NCBI RefSeq assembly: GCF_029537395.1
Contig: NZ_CP120677.1
Coordinates: 1,612,001 to 1,676,000 of the forward strand
Source of the DNA: Tissierella sp. Yu-01
GTDB lineage: Bacteria > Bacillota > Clostridia > Tissierellales > Tissierellaceae
Direction of reading: 5' to 3'
Length of the DNA stretch: 64,000 nt
In this document: piece by piece, positions 18,877-27,130 of the stretch
How the letters are laid out: the number at the start of each line of letters is the position of its first letter
How positions within the stretch are numbered: the stretch's first letter is position 1
The notes under the pieces: generated by a model
Databases searched by the model: none
Told to the model about the DNA's origin: nothing
The model's input: the letters and a program-made list of their open reading frames with translations, nothing else
Translations under genes and position numbers: made by a program

Positions 18877-19188
18877 ATATCTCCCTCCCAAGTTATTAAA
18901 AAAAATATTTGTACATCATATACCCTAATCCTAGCAATTATCATCACTAGAAACAAATGTACTTTTAAATCCATATGATGAAATCAAATTTTAAAATATA
19001 ATATAATAATATACTATTTTCTAAGAAGTGTTAAATTTAAATTAATTTTATTTTATTTGGAATTGTAACTGTGAAGAAATTGCTATGCAATTTCTTCCGA
19101 TACTTAAACGGAAGTAATTATACTTGAGTTCAATTTATAAATATGGGTATTATAGTAATAAATTTAAAAAAATAAGGAGAGTGCTCAT
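18877..19188. other. Intergenic stretch of 312 bp between divergent genes
   Basis: AT-rich DNA between the divergent small membrane protein and the SixA-like gene. It holds dispersed repeat copy B (19061-19109) and otherwise no gene, RNA or clear promoter that I can defend. Confidence 0.6.
19061..19109 (+). repeat. Dispersed palindromic repeat, copy B
   Basis: The palindrome GAAATTGCTATGCAATTTC (19076-19094) is followed by TTCCGATACTTAAA. Its 3' side matches copies A and C; the 5' side (AATTGTAACTGTGAA) is diverged and lacks the CCTCGTTGCAG block. Confidence 0.75.
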
Positions 19189-19701
19189 ATGAGTAAATAT
19201 ATAATACTCTATAGACATGGAATGGCTGTAGACAAGGCCACAGCTGCAAGTGATGATTTAAGATCACTTTCAATTAGAGGCAGACGACTACTTAATAAGA
19301 GTATTGCTGGATTTAAGATAATGCTAGGCAAGCATAAATATGTAAAAATTTATTCTAGTCCAAAGCTAAGGGCGGCACAGACAGCAGAAATGTTATCATC
19401 AGAATTAAACCTTTCACCACCACAATATTATGACTTTCTTGCAACTGGGGGAAATATTAGACTACTTAGGGAAATACTTGAGGAAATCGAACCAGGTAGT
19501 GTAGCTGTCATAGTTGGTCATCAGCCATTCCTTTCTGTTTGGAGTCAAGAGCTTTCAGGATTCTATCTACCATTTAAAAAAGGAACTGCAGCATGCTACA
19601 AGTTTCCAAATGAGATAACAGAGAAGAAGGCTGAACTTAGATGGTATTTACAAACAAGAGATTTTATTAAAATAAAAGGGAAAGAACATATAAAGCGATA
19701 A
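19189..19701 (+). CDS. SixA-like phosphohistidine phosphatase (histidine phosphatase superfamily)
   Basis: 170-residue branch-1 histidine phosphatase. The nucleophile motif is ILYRHGMAVDKA (RHG), the second Arg motif is IYSSPKLRAAQTAEMLS, and the second catalytic His is in VIVGHQPFLSVWSQEL. The small size without an insertion places it near SixA, which dephosphorylates phosphohistidine in signalling or PTS-type proteins; the real substrate here is unknown. The ATG at 19189 follows AAGGAGAG. It is a single gene, ending in a hairpin shared with the convergent SASP gene. Confidence 0.88.
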   Translation: MSKYIILYRHGMAVDKATAASDDLRSLSIRGRRLLNKSIAGFKIMLGKHKYVKIYSSPKLRAAQTAEMLSSELNLSPPQYYDFLATGGNIRLLREILEEIEPGSVAVIVGHQPFLSVWSQELSGFYLPFKKGTAACYKFPNEITEKKAELRWYLQTRDFIKIKGKEHIKR

Positions 19702-19705
19702 AAAT

Positions 19706-19730
19706 AGAGCTAAGGTAAGCCCTTAGCTCT
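19706..19730. terminator. Bidirectional terminator between the SixA-like and SASP genes
   Basis: AGAGCTAAGG / CCTTAGCTCT, 10-bp perfect stem, 5-base loop, followed by TATT on the plus strand and TATTTTTATC on the minus strand. Confidence 0.85.
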
Positions 19731-19739
19731 TATTCCATA

Positions 19740-19961
19740 TTATGATCTACCTGATAACTGATTTTGTGCCTGTTCAACTAATCTTTTAGTCATATATCCA
19801 CCAACATAACCATTTTGTCTTGAAGGTAGATTTCCTTTGTCAATATTATTATAATTTGCTAATCCAAGTTCATTAGCTATTTCTAATTTCATTTGATCAA
19901 GCGCCTGTCTTGCTGCTGGGACAACTATTCTATTGTTATTTGAACTATTATTGTTTGCCAT
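19740..19961 (-). CDS. Small acid-soluble spore protein, alpha/beta type
   Basis: 73-residue DNA-coating protein of the dormant spore that protects against UV and heat. The family pattern is complete: VVPAARQALDQMKLEIANEL with the GPR protease site region (KLEIANELG), NIDKGNLPSRQNGYVGGYMT and KRLVEQAQNQL. An Asn-rich start MANNNSSNNN precedes it. The ATG at 19961 (not the in-frame one at 19976, which is upstream of the ribosome site) follows GGAGATG. A sigma-G promoter is expected; only a partial match (GCATA) was seen, so it is not listed. Confidence 0.95.
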   Translation of the reverse strand: MANNNSSNNNRIVVPAARQALDQMKLEIANELGLANYNNIDKGNLPSRQNGYVGGYMTKRLVEQAQNQLSGRS

Positions 19962-20117
19962 GAATATCATCTCCATTTTTCTTAGTTTTAGTGATTGTTT
20001 TATTTAGTTGTGTTAATATTATTATCCATTTATGCTTGTATAATTCCTGTTAATTTTTATTAAAAATGAGAATTATTAATATTTATTCACTAAAACTTTT
20101 TTATATCTTTAAGGCTT

Positions 20118-20633
20118 TTAATGATCAAATCCATCTCTTGATAGCACACCTTGAGTGTAGTAATGCTTTACCTCCACCATATCTGTCACCAAATCAGCAA
20201 TATCTATGAGCTCTTTAGGTGCATATCTTCCTGTTAACACCACTTCTGTATTTAAAGCCTTATTTTTTAATACTTTTAATATATCTGCTACGTTCAAAAG
20301 TTTAAAGAATAATGCTATAAAAATTTCATCTAGTATAATTAAATCATATTCCCCACTAGATAATTTTTCATTGCACTCTTCAAGACCAATTTCTGCAGCT
20401 TTAATATCTTCTGCATTAGGAGTATTAGTTATAAAACATCCTCTGCCAAGCTGCTTAATTTCTATATTATCAAAGTATTCTACAAGCTTTGTTTCATTGT
20501 ACTTCATATCCTTAACAAACTGTCCTACAAAAACTTTTTTGCCAGATAATAGTGCTCTTACGGCAAGTCCAAAAGCTGCCGTTGTTTTACCTTTTCCATT
20601 TCCTGTGTATATATGTATATATCCCTTTTCCAA
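20118..20633 (-). CDS. cobO: CobO/BtuR-type corrinoid adenosyltransferase
   Basis: P-loop enzyme that adenosylates corrinoids. IHIYTGNGKGKTTAAFGLAV (residues 6-25) is the characteristic nucleotide-binding loop. DLIILDEIFIALFFKLLN and EVVLTGRYAPKELIDIADLV complete the family pattern, with a C-terminal EVKHYYTQGVLSRDG that contacts the substrate. 171 residues is normal. The start is a TTG at 20633, 7 bases after AGGAGG. It overlaps no gene; the upstream MFS permease ends 11 bases away, so the two are likely co-transcribed. It is a non-homologous counterpart of the PduO-type enzyme at 8014-8538. Confidence 0.93.
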   Translation of the reverse strand: MEKGYIHIYTGNGKGKTTAAFGLAVRALLSGKKVFVGQFVKDMKYNETKLVEYFDNIEIKQLGRGCFITNTPNAEDIKAAEIGLEECNEKLSSGEYDLIILDEIFIALFFKLLNVADILKVLKNKALNTEVVLTGRYAPKELIDIADLVTDMVEVKHYYTQGVLSRDGFDH

Positions 20634-20644
20634 TTTATAACCTC

Positions 20645-21811
20645 CTATATACTTTCTTCAATATAACTTCCCTTTTTATTAATAATTTCACTACTTATTA
20701 CCATTACAATTGTTAAAATTAGTAAAGCTAAAGGATAAATTTTTAAGCTTATCTTATCGGAAACTAATCCTACAATTGGTGGCACAAATGTAGTTCCAAT
20801 ATAAGCTGATGCCATTTGAATCCCCATTAAAGCACTTGAATTTTCTTTTCCAAAACGATTAGGAGTTTCATGAAGCATAGAAGGATATATTGGAGCACAT
20901 CCTAGCCCAATAAATAATATAGCTATCAAATTACCCCAACCTGATACAAAAAACAACATTATAACTCCAGATAAAATCAAGCTCTGTCCTATTCTAATTA
21001 GAGTCTTGCTATTTAATCCAATAGTAAGAAAACCATTTATGAACCTACCCAGTGTTATACCTAGATAAAAAGTAGAAATCCATCCCGCTGCAATTTCTTT
21101 AGAGATGCCCTTTATCTGAACTAAGTATGATGCACCCCACAGACCTGTAGTAGCCTCAACAGCACAGTAGCCAAAAAAGCCCAATAGAGCTATTTTTACT
21201 CCTGAAATGCTTAATACATTTCTTTTTGCTTTAGATTTTTCATTTGAAGTCTTCTGTCCATTCTTAAACTTCTTCCATAATGGTAATGATATGAACAAAA
21301 AAATAACAAGAAAAAATTGTATAATAGATACAGCTTTATATCCATTTTCCCATACATTTGTTTTGTTTATCATAAAGGACATAATAACTGGGCCCGCTGT
21401 AGCCCCTACTCCCCAAAAACAATGAAGCCAATTCATATGCCTTGCAGAATAATGAAGAGCAACAAAATGGTTTAATGCAGCATCTACTGCTCCTGCACCA
21501 AGTCCTAGTGGTATAGCCATTATACATAAACCTATATAATTTCCACTAATTGCAAAGCCCATCAATGCAACTGCCGTAAGTAATACACTTATCAACGTCA
21601 ACTTCCCTGTACCAAATCTTCTTATAAGCCTTCCACTTAAAATACTTGATACTATTGTACCACCTGAAATTATCATAGAAATAAGTCCAGCTCCTGAAAT
21701 AGGTAGACCAAGCTCAGTTCTCATTATTGGCCATGCTGACCCTAGAATGGCATCTGGCAGTCCAAGACTTATAAAAGCAAAATATATTATAATTAGAAGT
21801 AATGTTGTCAA
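20645..21811 (-). CDS. Major facilitator superfamily permease (FucP-like)
   Basis: 388-residue, 12-segment transporter. The N-terminus FAFISLGLPDAILGSAWP, the inter-domain SGRLIRRFGTGKLTLISV, and SGAGLISMIISGGTIVSS fit the FucP/sugar-type MFS group found in Clostridia. The substrate cannot be assigned. The start is a TTG at 21811 close to a GGGGGG tract; no ATG fits better. Its position next to the remains of a keto-deoxygluconate pathway suggests, but does not prove, that it was once a sugar or sugar-acid transporter. It is co-directional with cobO. Confidence 0.85.
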   Translation of the reverse strand: MTTLLLIIIYFAFISLGLPDAILGSAWPIMRTELGLPISGAGLISMIISGGTIVSSILSGRLIRRFGTGKLTLISVLLTAVALMGFAISGNYIGLCIMAIPLGLGAGAVDAALNHFVALHYSARHMNWLHCFWGVGATAGPVIMSFMINKTNVWENGYKAVSIIQFFLVIFLFISLPLWKKFKNGQKTSNEKSKAKRNVLSISGVKIALLGFFGYCAVEATTGLWGASYLVQIKGISKEIAAGWISTFYLGITLGRFINGFLTIGLNSKTLIRIGQSLILSGVIMLFFVSGWGNLIAILFIGLGCAPIYPSMLHETPNRFGKENSSALMGIQMASAYIGTTFVPPIVGLVSDKISLKIYPLALLILTIVMVISSEIINKKGSYIEESI

Positions 21812-21885
21812 TCTCTACCCCCCGTTAAATTAATATGAAATTTTATAATTCTCGATTCATTAACTATTCTATCATATTAATTAAA

Positions 21886-21925
21886 GAAAAGTCCCCTATC
21901 TATTATAAGTAGAGGGGGACTTTTC
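21886..21925 (-). terminator. Terminator left from the decayed kduD operon
   Basis: GAAAAGTCCCC / GGGGACTTTTC stem followed on the minus strand by TTTAATTAAT. It lies 23 bases beyond the stop codon of the kduD remnant, so it probably belonged to that operon. Confidence 0.7.
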
Positions 21926-21947
21926 GACTTAAATATTTATTTTAATT

Positions 21948-22017
21948 CTATCTAACAAGCCATCCACCATCAACAGCCAATATATGGCCATTTAAATAAT
22001 CAGAAGCTGGACTAGAT
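21948..22017 (-). pseudogene. C-terminal remnant of a 2-deoxy-D-gluconate 3-dehydrogenase (KduD-like SDR)
   Basis: Minus-strand codons just before the stop at 21948 give ASDYLNGHILAVDGGWLVR, the well-known C-terminal end of KduD-type short-chain dehydrogenases. Nothing upstream restores the Rossmann fold or the YxxxK active site, so only about 22 residues survive. Further up the same strand (22029-22095) another frame reads [20 protein letters not shown] before a stop; I cannot assign this piece. Confidence 0.8.
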
Positions 22018-22100
22018 CCCCTTACCTAACTTGTTCCTAGTTCTTTACCAACTGGTAGTTTTAATGGATCTACAGATACTGCACATCCAACATTAGCTCA

Positions 22101-22273
22101 CTAAGAGAATCATATTCAGCTTCTGATAATGGATGGTCAGCATGTTCTTATGATGGCAATGAATTCTTTCACTCTAGAAAATATGATATTAGAATAGTTG
22201 ATAGAGTTGGAGGAGGAGATTCTTTTAAGAAACATTACTAAAGGGAGATGCTTCCGGTAGAGTACAGAGATAA
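22101..22273 (+). pseudogene. Remnant of 2-keto-3-deoxygluconate kinase (KdgK, PfkB family)
   Basis: The plus strand reads [19 protein letters not shown], then [16 protein letters not shown], the anion-hole motif of PfkB kinases, and in another frame [14 protein letters not shown] before the stop at 22271-22273, the usual KdgK C-terminus. The first ~220 residues and about 70 residues between GGGDSF and the tail are missing, with a frame change at the junction. The gene is dead. Confidence 0.85.
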
Positions 22274-22298
22274 CAATCTTAAATACCCTCTATAAACC

Positions 22299-22328
22299 AG
22301 CCTCAAACTCTTATAAGAGTTTGAGGCT
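22299..22328. terminator. Bidirectional terminator between the kdgK remnant and ridA
   Basis: AGCCTCAAACTCTT / AAGAGTTTGAGGCT, 14-bp perfect stem with a 2-base loop; it would end the ridA operon on the minus strand. Confidence 0.8.
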
Positions 22329-22340
22329 GAATAGTTTAAA

Positions 22341-22733
22341 CTATTTAATGTTGGTCTTATTATTACTTGCAATAACTTCAATTTCAACTAGAGCATCCTT
22401 TGGTAATCTTGCTACCTCTACACATGATCTAGCTGGATAGCTTTCTGTGAAGAATGTCTCATATACTTTGTTTATTTTGGGGAAGTCTCCCATATCCTTA
22501 ATAAAAACTGTAGTCTTAATTACATTTGAACCATCTACTCCTGCCTCTTTTAATATAGCAAATACGTTTTTAAGTGATTGCTCTGCTTGTGCCTCTACAT
22601 CTTTTGGCATTTCTCCTGTAGCAGGGTCAATAGGAAGTTGACCAGATGTATATATCATGCCATTAGCCTCAATGGCTTGTGAATATGGTCCAATAGCTGC
22701 AGGTGCTTCCTGAGTCAAAATAACATTTTTCAT
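22341..22733 (-). CDS. ridA: RidA family enamine/imine deaminase
   Basis: Hydrolyses reactive enamine/imine intermediates such as 2-aminoacrylate, released by PLP ammonia-lyases. Motifs: APAAIGPYSQAIEANGMIYTSG at the start, with GPYSQA, and the substrate carboxylate Arg in SYPARSCVEVARLPKDALVEIE. Length 130 is standard. The ATG at 22733 follows AGGAGG. It is the last gene of the dpaL operon. Because diaminopropionate ammonia-lyase makes 2-aminoacrylate, this placement fits a detoxifying role for RidA in that pathway. Confidence 0.95.
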   Translation of the reverse strand: MKNVILTQEAPAAIGPYSQAIEANGMIYTSGQLPIDPATGEMPKDVEAQAEQSLKNVFAILKEAGVDGSNVIKTTVFIKDMGDFPKINKVYETFFTESYPARSCVEVARLPKDALVEIEVIASNNKTNIK

Positions 22734-22768
22734 AAACCTAATTCCTCCTAAATTCTTAGAAATCCATT

Positions 22769-24352
22769 CTAGTTTTTTCTTAAAACCTTTCCTGAACGTT
22801 TTCCGGTGTCTTCTCCATTTTCAATTACCAATTCTCCGTTGACTATTACGTGATTAATTCCTTCTGGGAATTGAATTGGATTCGTATAATCACCTTTATC
22901 AATAATCTTATCAAAATCAAATATCACGATATCAGCAGCATATCCTTCTTTTAAAAGTCCTCTGTCCTTCAAACCTATTACATCAGCAGACTTTTTAGTC
23001 ATTTTGTATATAGCTGTTTCTAGTGTGAAAGTATTTTCATCTCTTACATACTTTCCAAGAACTCTTGGGAATGAACCATATAGTCTTGGATGAGGTTTCC
23101 CACCCATGATTCCGTCAGTACATACATTTTGCTCAGGACGGCTCATAATAAGTTTAACGTGCTCTTCTGTACCATAGAAGTCTACTAATCCAACAATATT
23201 TTCTTCTTCTAGGATTACATCAAATATTGCATCTAATGGATCTTTTCCTTTTATTTCACCTACTTCAACAAGATTTTTACCTACTACATCTTGGTTCTTA
23301 TCTGAACCAACGAATGTTACAAATATACCTTCTAATCCAGCAAACTCTACGAAATTATCCCATCCTGGTATTCCATTTGCTATATCTTGTTTCATTTTTT
23401 CTCTTGCTTCTTTATCTGATAATCTTTCTAATAGTTTATCTGTACCTCCATCATGTGCCCATGGTGGTAGAATAACGCTCATCATTGTACTGCCTGCAAC
23501 ATATGGATATTGATCAAAAGAAACTGTCATGCCTTCTTCTTTTGCTCTATCCAATCTATCTAATACCTTAGGGAACTTGTCCCAATTTTTCTTTCCACAT
23601 ACTTTAAAATGTGAGAAGTGTACCTTACAACCACTTTCTTTTCCTATAGTTAATATTTCTTCCATAGAATCAAGAATAGAATCTGCTTCACTTCTTTGAT
23701 GAGTTACAAAAACTGCATCTTTATCATGTAACACTTTACCTAGTTCTATAAATTCATCTATTTGTGCATAGCAGCATGGTGGATAAATCATACCAGTTGA
23801 CATACCAAAGGCACCTTCATCTATGGCTTTTGCAAGATTCTCTTGCATTAACTTGATTTCTTCTTCTGTTGGCTTTCTATTGTCTAATCCCATAGATACC
23901 ATTCTAACATTACCATGTGGAGCAAGATATGCGATATTTGGTCCTAAGTCAAGCTTTTCGATTCTTTCCAAATAATCTGCTACACTTCTCCAAGTCCACT
24001 CTACTTCATATTCCCCTTCTAAGCCTTTCATGGCTTTAATCCATGGGGATAGAGTTTCTTCATTTACAGGAGCTGGTCCCATTCCATCTTGTGCTACTAA
24101 TTCTGTAGTTATACCTTGACGTATTTTAGGCTCTAATAATGAATCCTTAAATAACAACATACTGGAGTGACTATGTGTGTCTATAAATCCTGGAGTTACA
24201 GCAAGGCCTTCCGCATCGATAACTTCAGCATCATCAACATCAATATTTGCCCCAATTTTCTCTATCTTATCACCGTTAATTAGTAAGTCTGCTTTATATG
24301 CTTTTTCTCCACTTCCATCTACAATTAAACCATTTTTAATTAACTTTTTCAT
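22769..24352 (-). CDS. dan: N-acyl-D-amino-acid deacylase (amidohydrolase superfamily)
   Basis: 527-residue metal-dependent D-aminoacylase. The first metal motif is TPGFIDTHSHSSML (HxH); further conserved parts are LVAQDGMGPAPV, GMSTGMIYPPCCYA with the bridging Cys region, VFVTHQRSEADS, KVHFSHFKVCGKKNW, and the late Asp in VCTDGIMGGKPHPR. It would release free D-amino acids from N-acyl D-amino acids or related compounds. It is the fourth gene of the dpaL-ygeY-symporter-dan-ridA operon, 35 bases before ridA. The ATG at 24352 follows GAGGTG. Confidence 0.92.
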   Translation of the reverse strand: MKKLIKNGLIVDGSGEKAYKADLLINGDKIEKIGANIDVDDAEVIDAEGLAVTPGFIDTHSHSSMLLFKDSLLEPKIRQGITTELVAQDGMGPAPVNEETLSPWIKAMKGLEGEYEVEWTWRSVADYLERIEKLDLGPNIAYLAPHGNVRMVSMGLDNRKPTEEEIKLMQENLAKAIDEGAFGMSTGMIYPPCCYAQIDEFIELGKVLHDKDAVFVTHQRSEADSILDSMEEILTIGKESGCKVHFSHFKVCGKKNWDKFPKVLDRLDRAKEEGMTVSFDQYPYVAGSTMMSVILPPWAHDGGTDKLLERLSDKEAREKMKQDIANGIPGWDNFVEFAGLEGIFVTFVGSDKNQDVVGKNLVEVGEIKGKDPLDAIFDVILEEENIVGLVDFYGTEEHVKLIMSRPEQNVCTDGIMGGKPHPRLYGSFPRVLGKYVRDENTFTLETAIYKMTKKSADVIGLKDRGLLKEGYAADIVIFDFDKIIDKGDYTNPIQFPEGINHVIVNGELVIENGEDTGKRSGKVLRKN

Positions 24353-24388
24353 GTAGTTTCACCTCTCAAATATTGTCAATAAGTTATA

Positions 24389-25867
24389 TTAATCTTCACT
24401 AAATACTATTTCTGGTGCTGGCTCTACGCCGTTCTTTCTATCTATAGCTGATACAATAAATATTGCTAAGAATGCTACTATACCTCCTGGAACCATTGCA
24501 TTCAGTCCCCAAGGTGTGTTCAATCCATAGATCCATATAGCTGCTACTAATGTACCAGTTACGATAGATACAAAACCTGCTCTCTTGGTAACGTTCTTAT
24601 AAAATATACCACAAATAAATGCTGCAAATGGTCCTGCACTTCTTAATGCAAATGCACCCATCATAACGCTTATAACGTTTGAAGCAGTTATTGCAATTAC
24701 TAGTCCTACTAATCCAACTACTACCATTGTAACACGTGTAATCCAAACTTCTTTTTGATCATCCTTTACACCTTTATTTAAATATGGTGTGAAAATATCG
24801 CGAGTAAACATTGTTGCAGTACCAATCATATTTCCTGAAGCACTACTCATAGTTGCTGCTACTATAGCTGCAAGTACTAATCCAGATACTACTGGCGGTG
24901 CAAATGTAAGTGTTGCTTCTGCTAGAGCATTTTTTTGTGCACCAGCTGCAGCAAAGCCGTCAATACATGTATAAGCCACTAGACCTATCATTGCAGGAAC
25001 TATAGCATAAACTGCAGATATTACACCAGCTATAACAGAGCCTGTCATTGCAGATTTACCATCTTTAGCAGAACAATAAGTTTGTACTATTTCTTGTCCT
25101 GTTGGGAATGTCATAAAATACATTGCAATATATCCAATTATTGTTGGAAAACCTACTTTTGTCATGCTTAGAAGATCCAAATTATTACCTGAAGCATCAC
25201 CTACAGTTTTAGCCTTCTCAAATAATGCTGAGAAACCACCAACTGCACTATTGTTTACTACTATAAACATTGCAATAGCCATTCCTACAGTTATGAATAA
25301 TAGATGCATTATATTTACTGCTGTTACTGACTTATATCCCCCAACCATTGTATAGATTATAGTTACGATAGTAGAAATAATTGCAGCAGTTTGAAAATCA
25401 AACCCTGTAACTACATTAATAATTGAAGCTGTAGCTATAATCTGTGCACCTGTTGCCATAAATAGTGCTGCAATTGAAGTTATAGCTGTGAAAATATGTG
25501 ATTCTTTTCCATATCTCTTACTAATAATTTCAGGAACTGTACTAGCCTGAGCTCTTCTAAAATATGGAGCAATAAAGGAGACTAAAACAAATCCTATACC
25601 TGCAGCAATTACATACCAGCTTGCAGATAAACCATAAGTATACACGTTAGTTGCAATACCAGTTGTACTTGCCCCTCCAGTATTTGATGCGAAAAGTGTA
25701 CCTGCAAGCATTATAGGTCCAAGGGACTTACCAGCCATAAGGAAATCGTCATTACTCTGACCTGCTGACTTTTTCTTAGCTCGATATGATACTAAAAGAC
25801 CAATTCCAACAGCTGCTGCCATATACAACAAAATTACCATTAATGCTGTAGTTTGAGTACTATTCAT
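24389..25867 (-). CDS. Sodium:solute symporter (SSS family)
   Basis: 492-residue Na+-coupled importer with about 13 membrane segments. Recognisable parts: NDDFLMAGKSLGPIMLAGTL, TVPEIISKRYGKESHIF, IIYTMVGGYKSVTAVNIMH and TMSSASGNMIGTATMFTRD. The substrate is probably one of the operon's amino acid derivatives (diaminopropionate or an N-acyl amino acid), by context only. A strong hairpin lies in the gap before it, which may lower or stabilise expression of the distal genes. The ATG at 25867 follows GGAGG. Confidence 0.9.
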   Translation of the reverse strand: MNSTQTTALMVILLYMAAAVGIGLLVSYRAKKKSAGQSNDDFLMAGKSLGPIMLAGTLFASNTGGASTTGIATNVYTYGLSASWYVIAAGIGFVLVSFIAPYFRRAQASTVPEIISKRYGKESHIFTAITSIAALFMATGAQIIATASIINVVTGFDFQTAAIISTIVTIIYTMVGGYKSVTAVNIMHLLFITVGMAIAMFIVVNNSAVGGFSALFEKAKTVGDASGNNLDLLSMTKVGFPTIIGYIAMYFMTFPTGQEIVQTYCSAKDGKSAMTGSVIAGVISAVYAIVPAMIGLVAYTCIDGFAAAGAQKNALAEATLTFAPPVVSGLVLAAIVAATMSSASGNMIGTATMFTRDIFTPYLNKGVKDDQKEVWITRVTMVVVGLVGLVIAITASNVISVMMGAFALRSAGPFAAFICGIFYKNVTKRAGFVSIVTGTLVAAIWIYGLNTPWGLNAMVPGGIVAFLAIFIVSAIDRKNGVEPAPEIVFSED

Positions 25868-25899
25868 TTATAATTCCTCCTGTTTTTAATGTTTTTATT

Positions 25900-25928
25900 T
25901 CAATCAATGGGGATAGTCCCCATTGATT
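25900..25928. promoter_or_regulatory. Intra-operon hairpin between ygeY and the symporter gene
   Basis: CAATCAATGGGGA / TCCCCATTGATTG, 13-bp perfect stem with a 3-base loop. No T run follows on the coding (minus) strand, so it is more likely an mRNA stability or processing element than a terminator. Confidence 0.6.
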
Positions 25929-25933
25929 GGCCT

Positions 25934-27118
25934 TTATTTTAATAATGCCTTAATAACGCCATAGTAACACTCTGTAACTGATGTTAATTGCTCAATTTCA
26001 ATATATTCATCAACTGTATGTGCAAGGTTTTCTCTAGAAGGTCCTAAGCCTAGAGTCTTAATGTTAGCTTCTCCTGCATAGTGGCTTCCGTTTGTACAGA
26101 AATTATATTGAGTAATTGTTGGATTATATCCCATAACTTTTATTTCTTTGTAAACATCCTGAACAAAGTCTTCATTTTCATCAAATAACCAACCTGGGAA
26201 GAATCTCTCCCCTTCAATTTCATTGCCCGTATAGCACATTTCCTTTCCTACGGCATAGGAAGCCTTTACTTTAAGTTGAGGATCTTTTTTCATTAACTCT
26301 TCAAGTAACTCATTTATAGGTGCTAATACACTTTCCTTCGTTTCACCAACTAATAATCTTCTGTCATAAGTAGCTCTACAGTATTCAGGAACTACTGATG
26401 CTCCAGGATATGGACTTGACTTAATATCTGTAAGCTCTAATATTCCATCTCCTAATACATCATGATGGGTTGGTTTTAGTGTTCTGATTGCTTCAATTAC
26501 TTGAGCCATTTTATATACTGCATTGATACCTTTTTCAGGATTAGCAGAATGGCAAGGTTTTCCGAAAGTTTCTATAACTATTTCTCCTCTACCTCTTTGT
26601 CCAATTTTTATGTTTAATTGAGATGCTTCACCTATAACTACATAGTCTGGCTTAATTCTTTTACTTATAGCTCTTGCAGCTACACCTTCAAAGCACTCTT
26701 CGTGGACTACACCTGCCACATAGATATCTCCTGCAAATTCCTTGTTAGTATCCTTAGCAAAATTCGCTGCTGCACAAGCCATTGCAGAAACGGCTCCCTT
26801 CATATCTGTAGCTCCTCTTCCATAGATCTTTCCATCATGTATTTCAGCACCGAATGGTGGATAGCTCCATTCATCTATGTTAGATACTGGTACCGTATCT
26901 ATGTGTCCATCAAATACAATTTTCTTACCAGGTCTATTTCCTTTAATATGTCCAATGATGTTTCCATAACCGTCTATTACTACATCATCAAAACCCATTT
27001 CCTCAAAATTCTTCTTAAGTGCCTCAGCAACTTTATCTTCTTCTCCTGAGTAACTTTGAGCTCTTATTAGCTCTTGACATAATCCTATTACTTTTTCTTC
27101 TCTTTCTTTATTTAACAT
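25934..27118 (-). CDS. ygeY: M20 family peptidase-like hydrolase, YgeY type
   Basis: Zinc-dependent aminoacyl hydrolase-like enzyme of unknown substrate. Metal and catalytic motifs: IVFDGHIDTVPVSNI, YGRGATDMKGAVSAMACA, GVVHEECFEGVAARAI, VIGEASQLNIKIGQRGRG, and TNGSHYAGEANIKTLGLG near the C-terminus. In E. coli, ygeY follows ygeX (dpaL) in a cluster linked by comparative genomics to selenium-dependent hydroxylases; the same gene order is kept here. A GTG at 27127 is part of the site GAGGTG, so the ATG at 27118 is used (394 residues). It starts 13 bases after the dpaL stop. Confidence 0.9.
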   Translation of the reverse strand: MLNKEREEKVIGLCQELIRAQSYSGEEDKVAEALKKNFEEMGFDDVVIDGYGNIIGHIKGNRPGKKIVFDGHIDTVPVSNIDEWSYPPFGAEIHDGKIYGRGATDMKGAVSAMACAAANFAKDTNKEFAGDIYVAGVVHEECFEGVAARAISKRIKPDYVVIGEASQLNIKIGQRGRGEIVIETFGKPCHSANPEKGINAVYKMAQVIEAIRTLKPTHHDVLGDGILELTDIKSSPYPGASVVPEYCRATYDRRLLVGETKESVLAPINELLEELMKKDPQLKVKASYAVGKEMCYTGNEIEGERFFPGWLFDENEDFVQDVYKEIKVMGYNPTITQYNFCTNGSHYAGEANIKTLGLGPSRENLAHTVDEYIEIEQLTSVTECYYGVIKALLK

Positions 27119-27130
27119 TTTAGTCACCTC

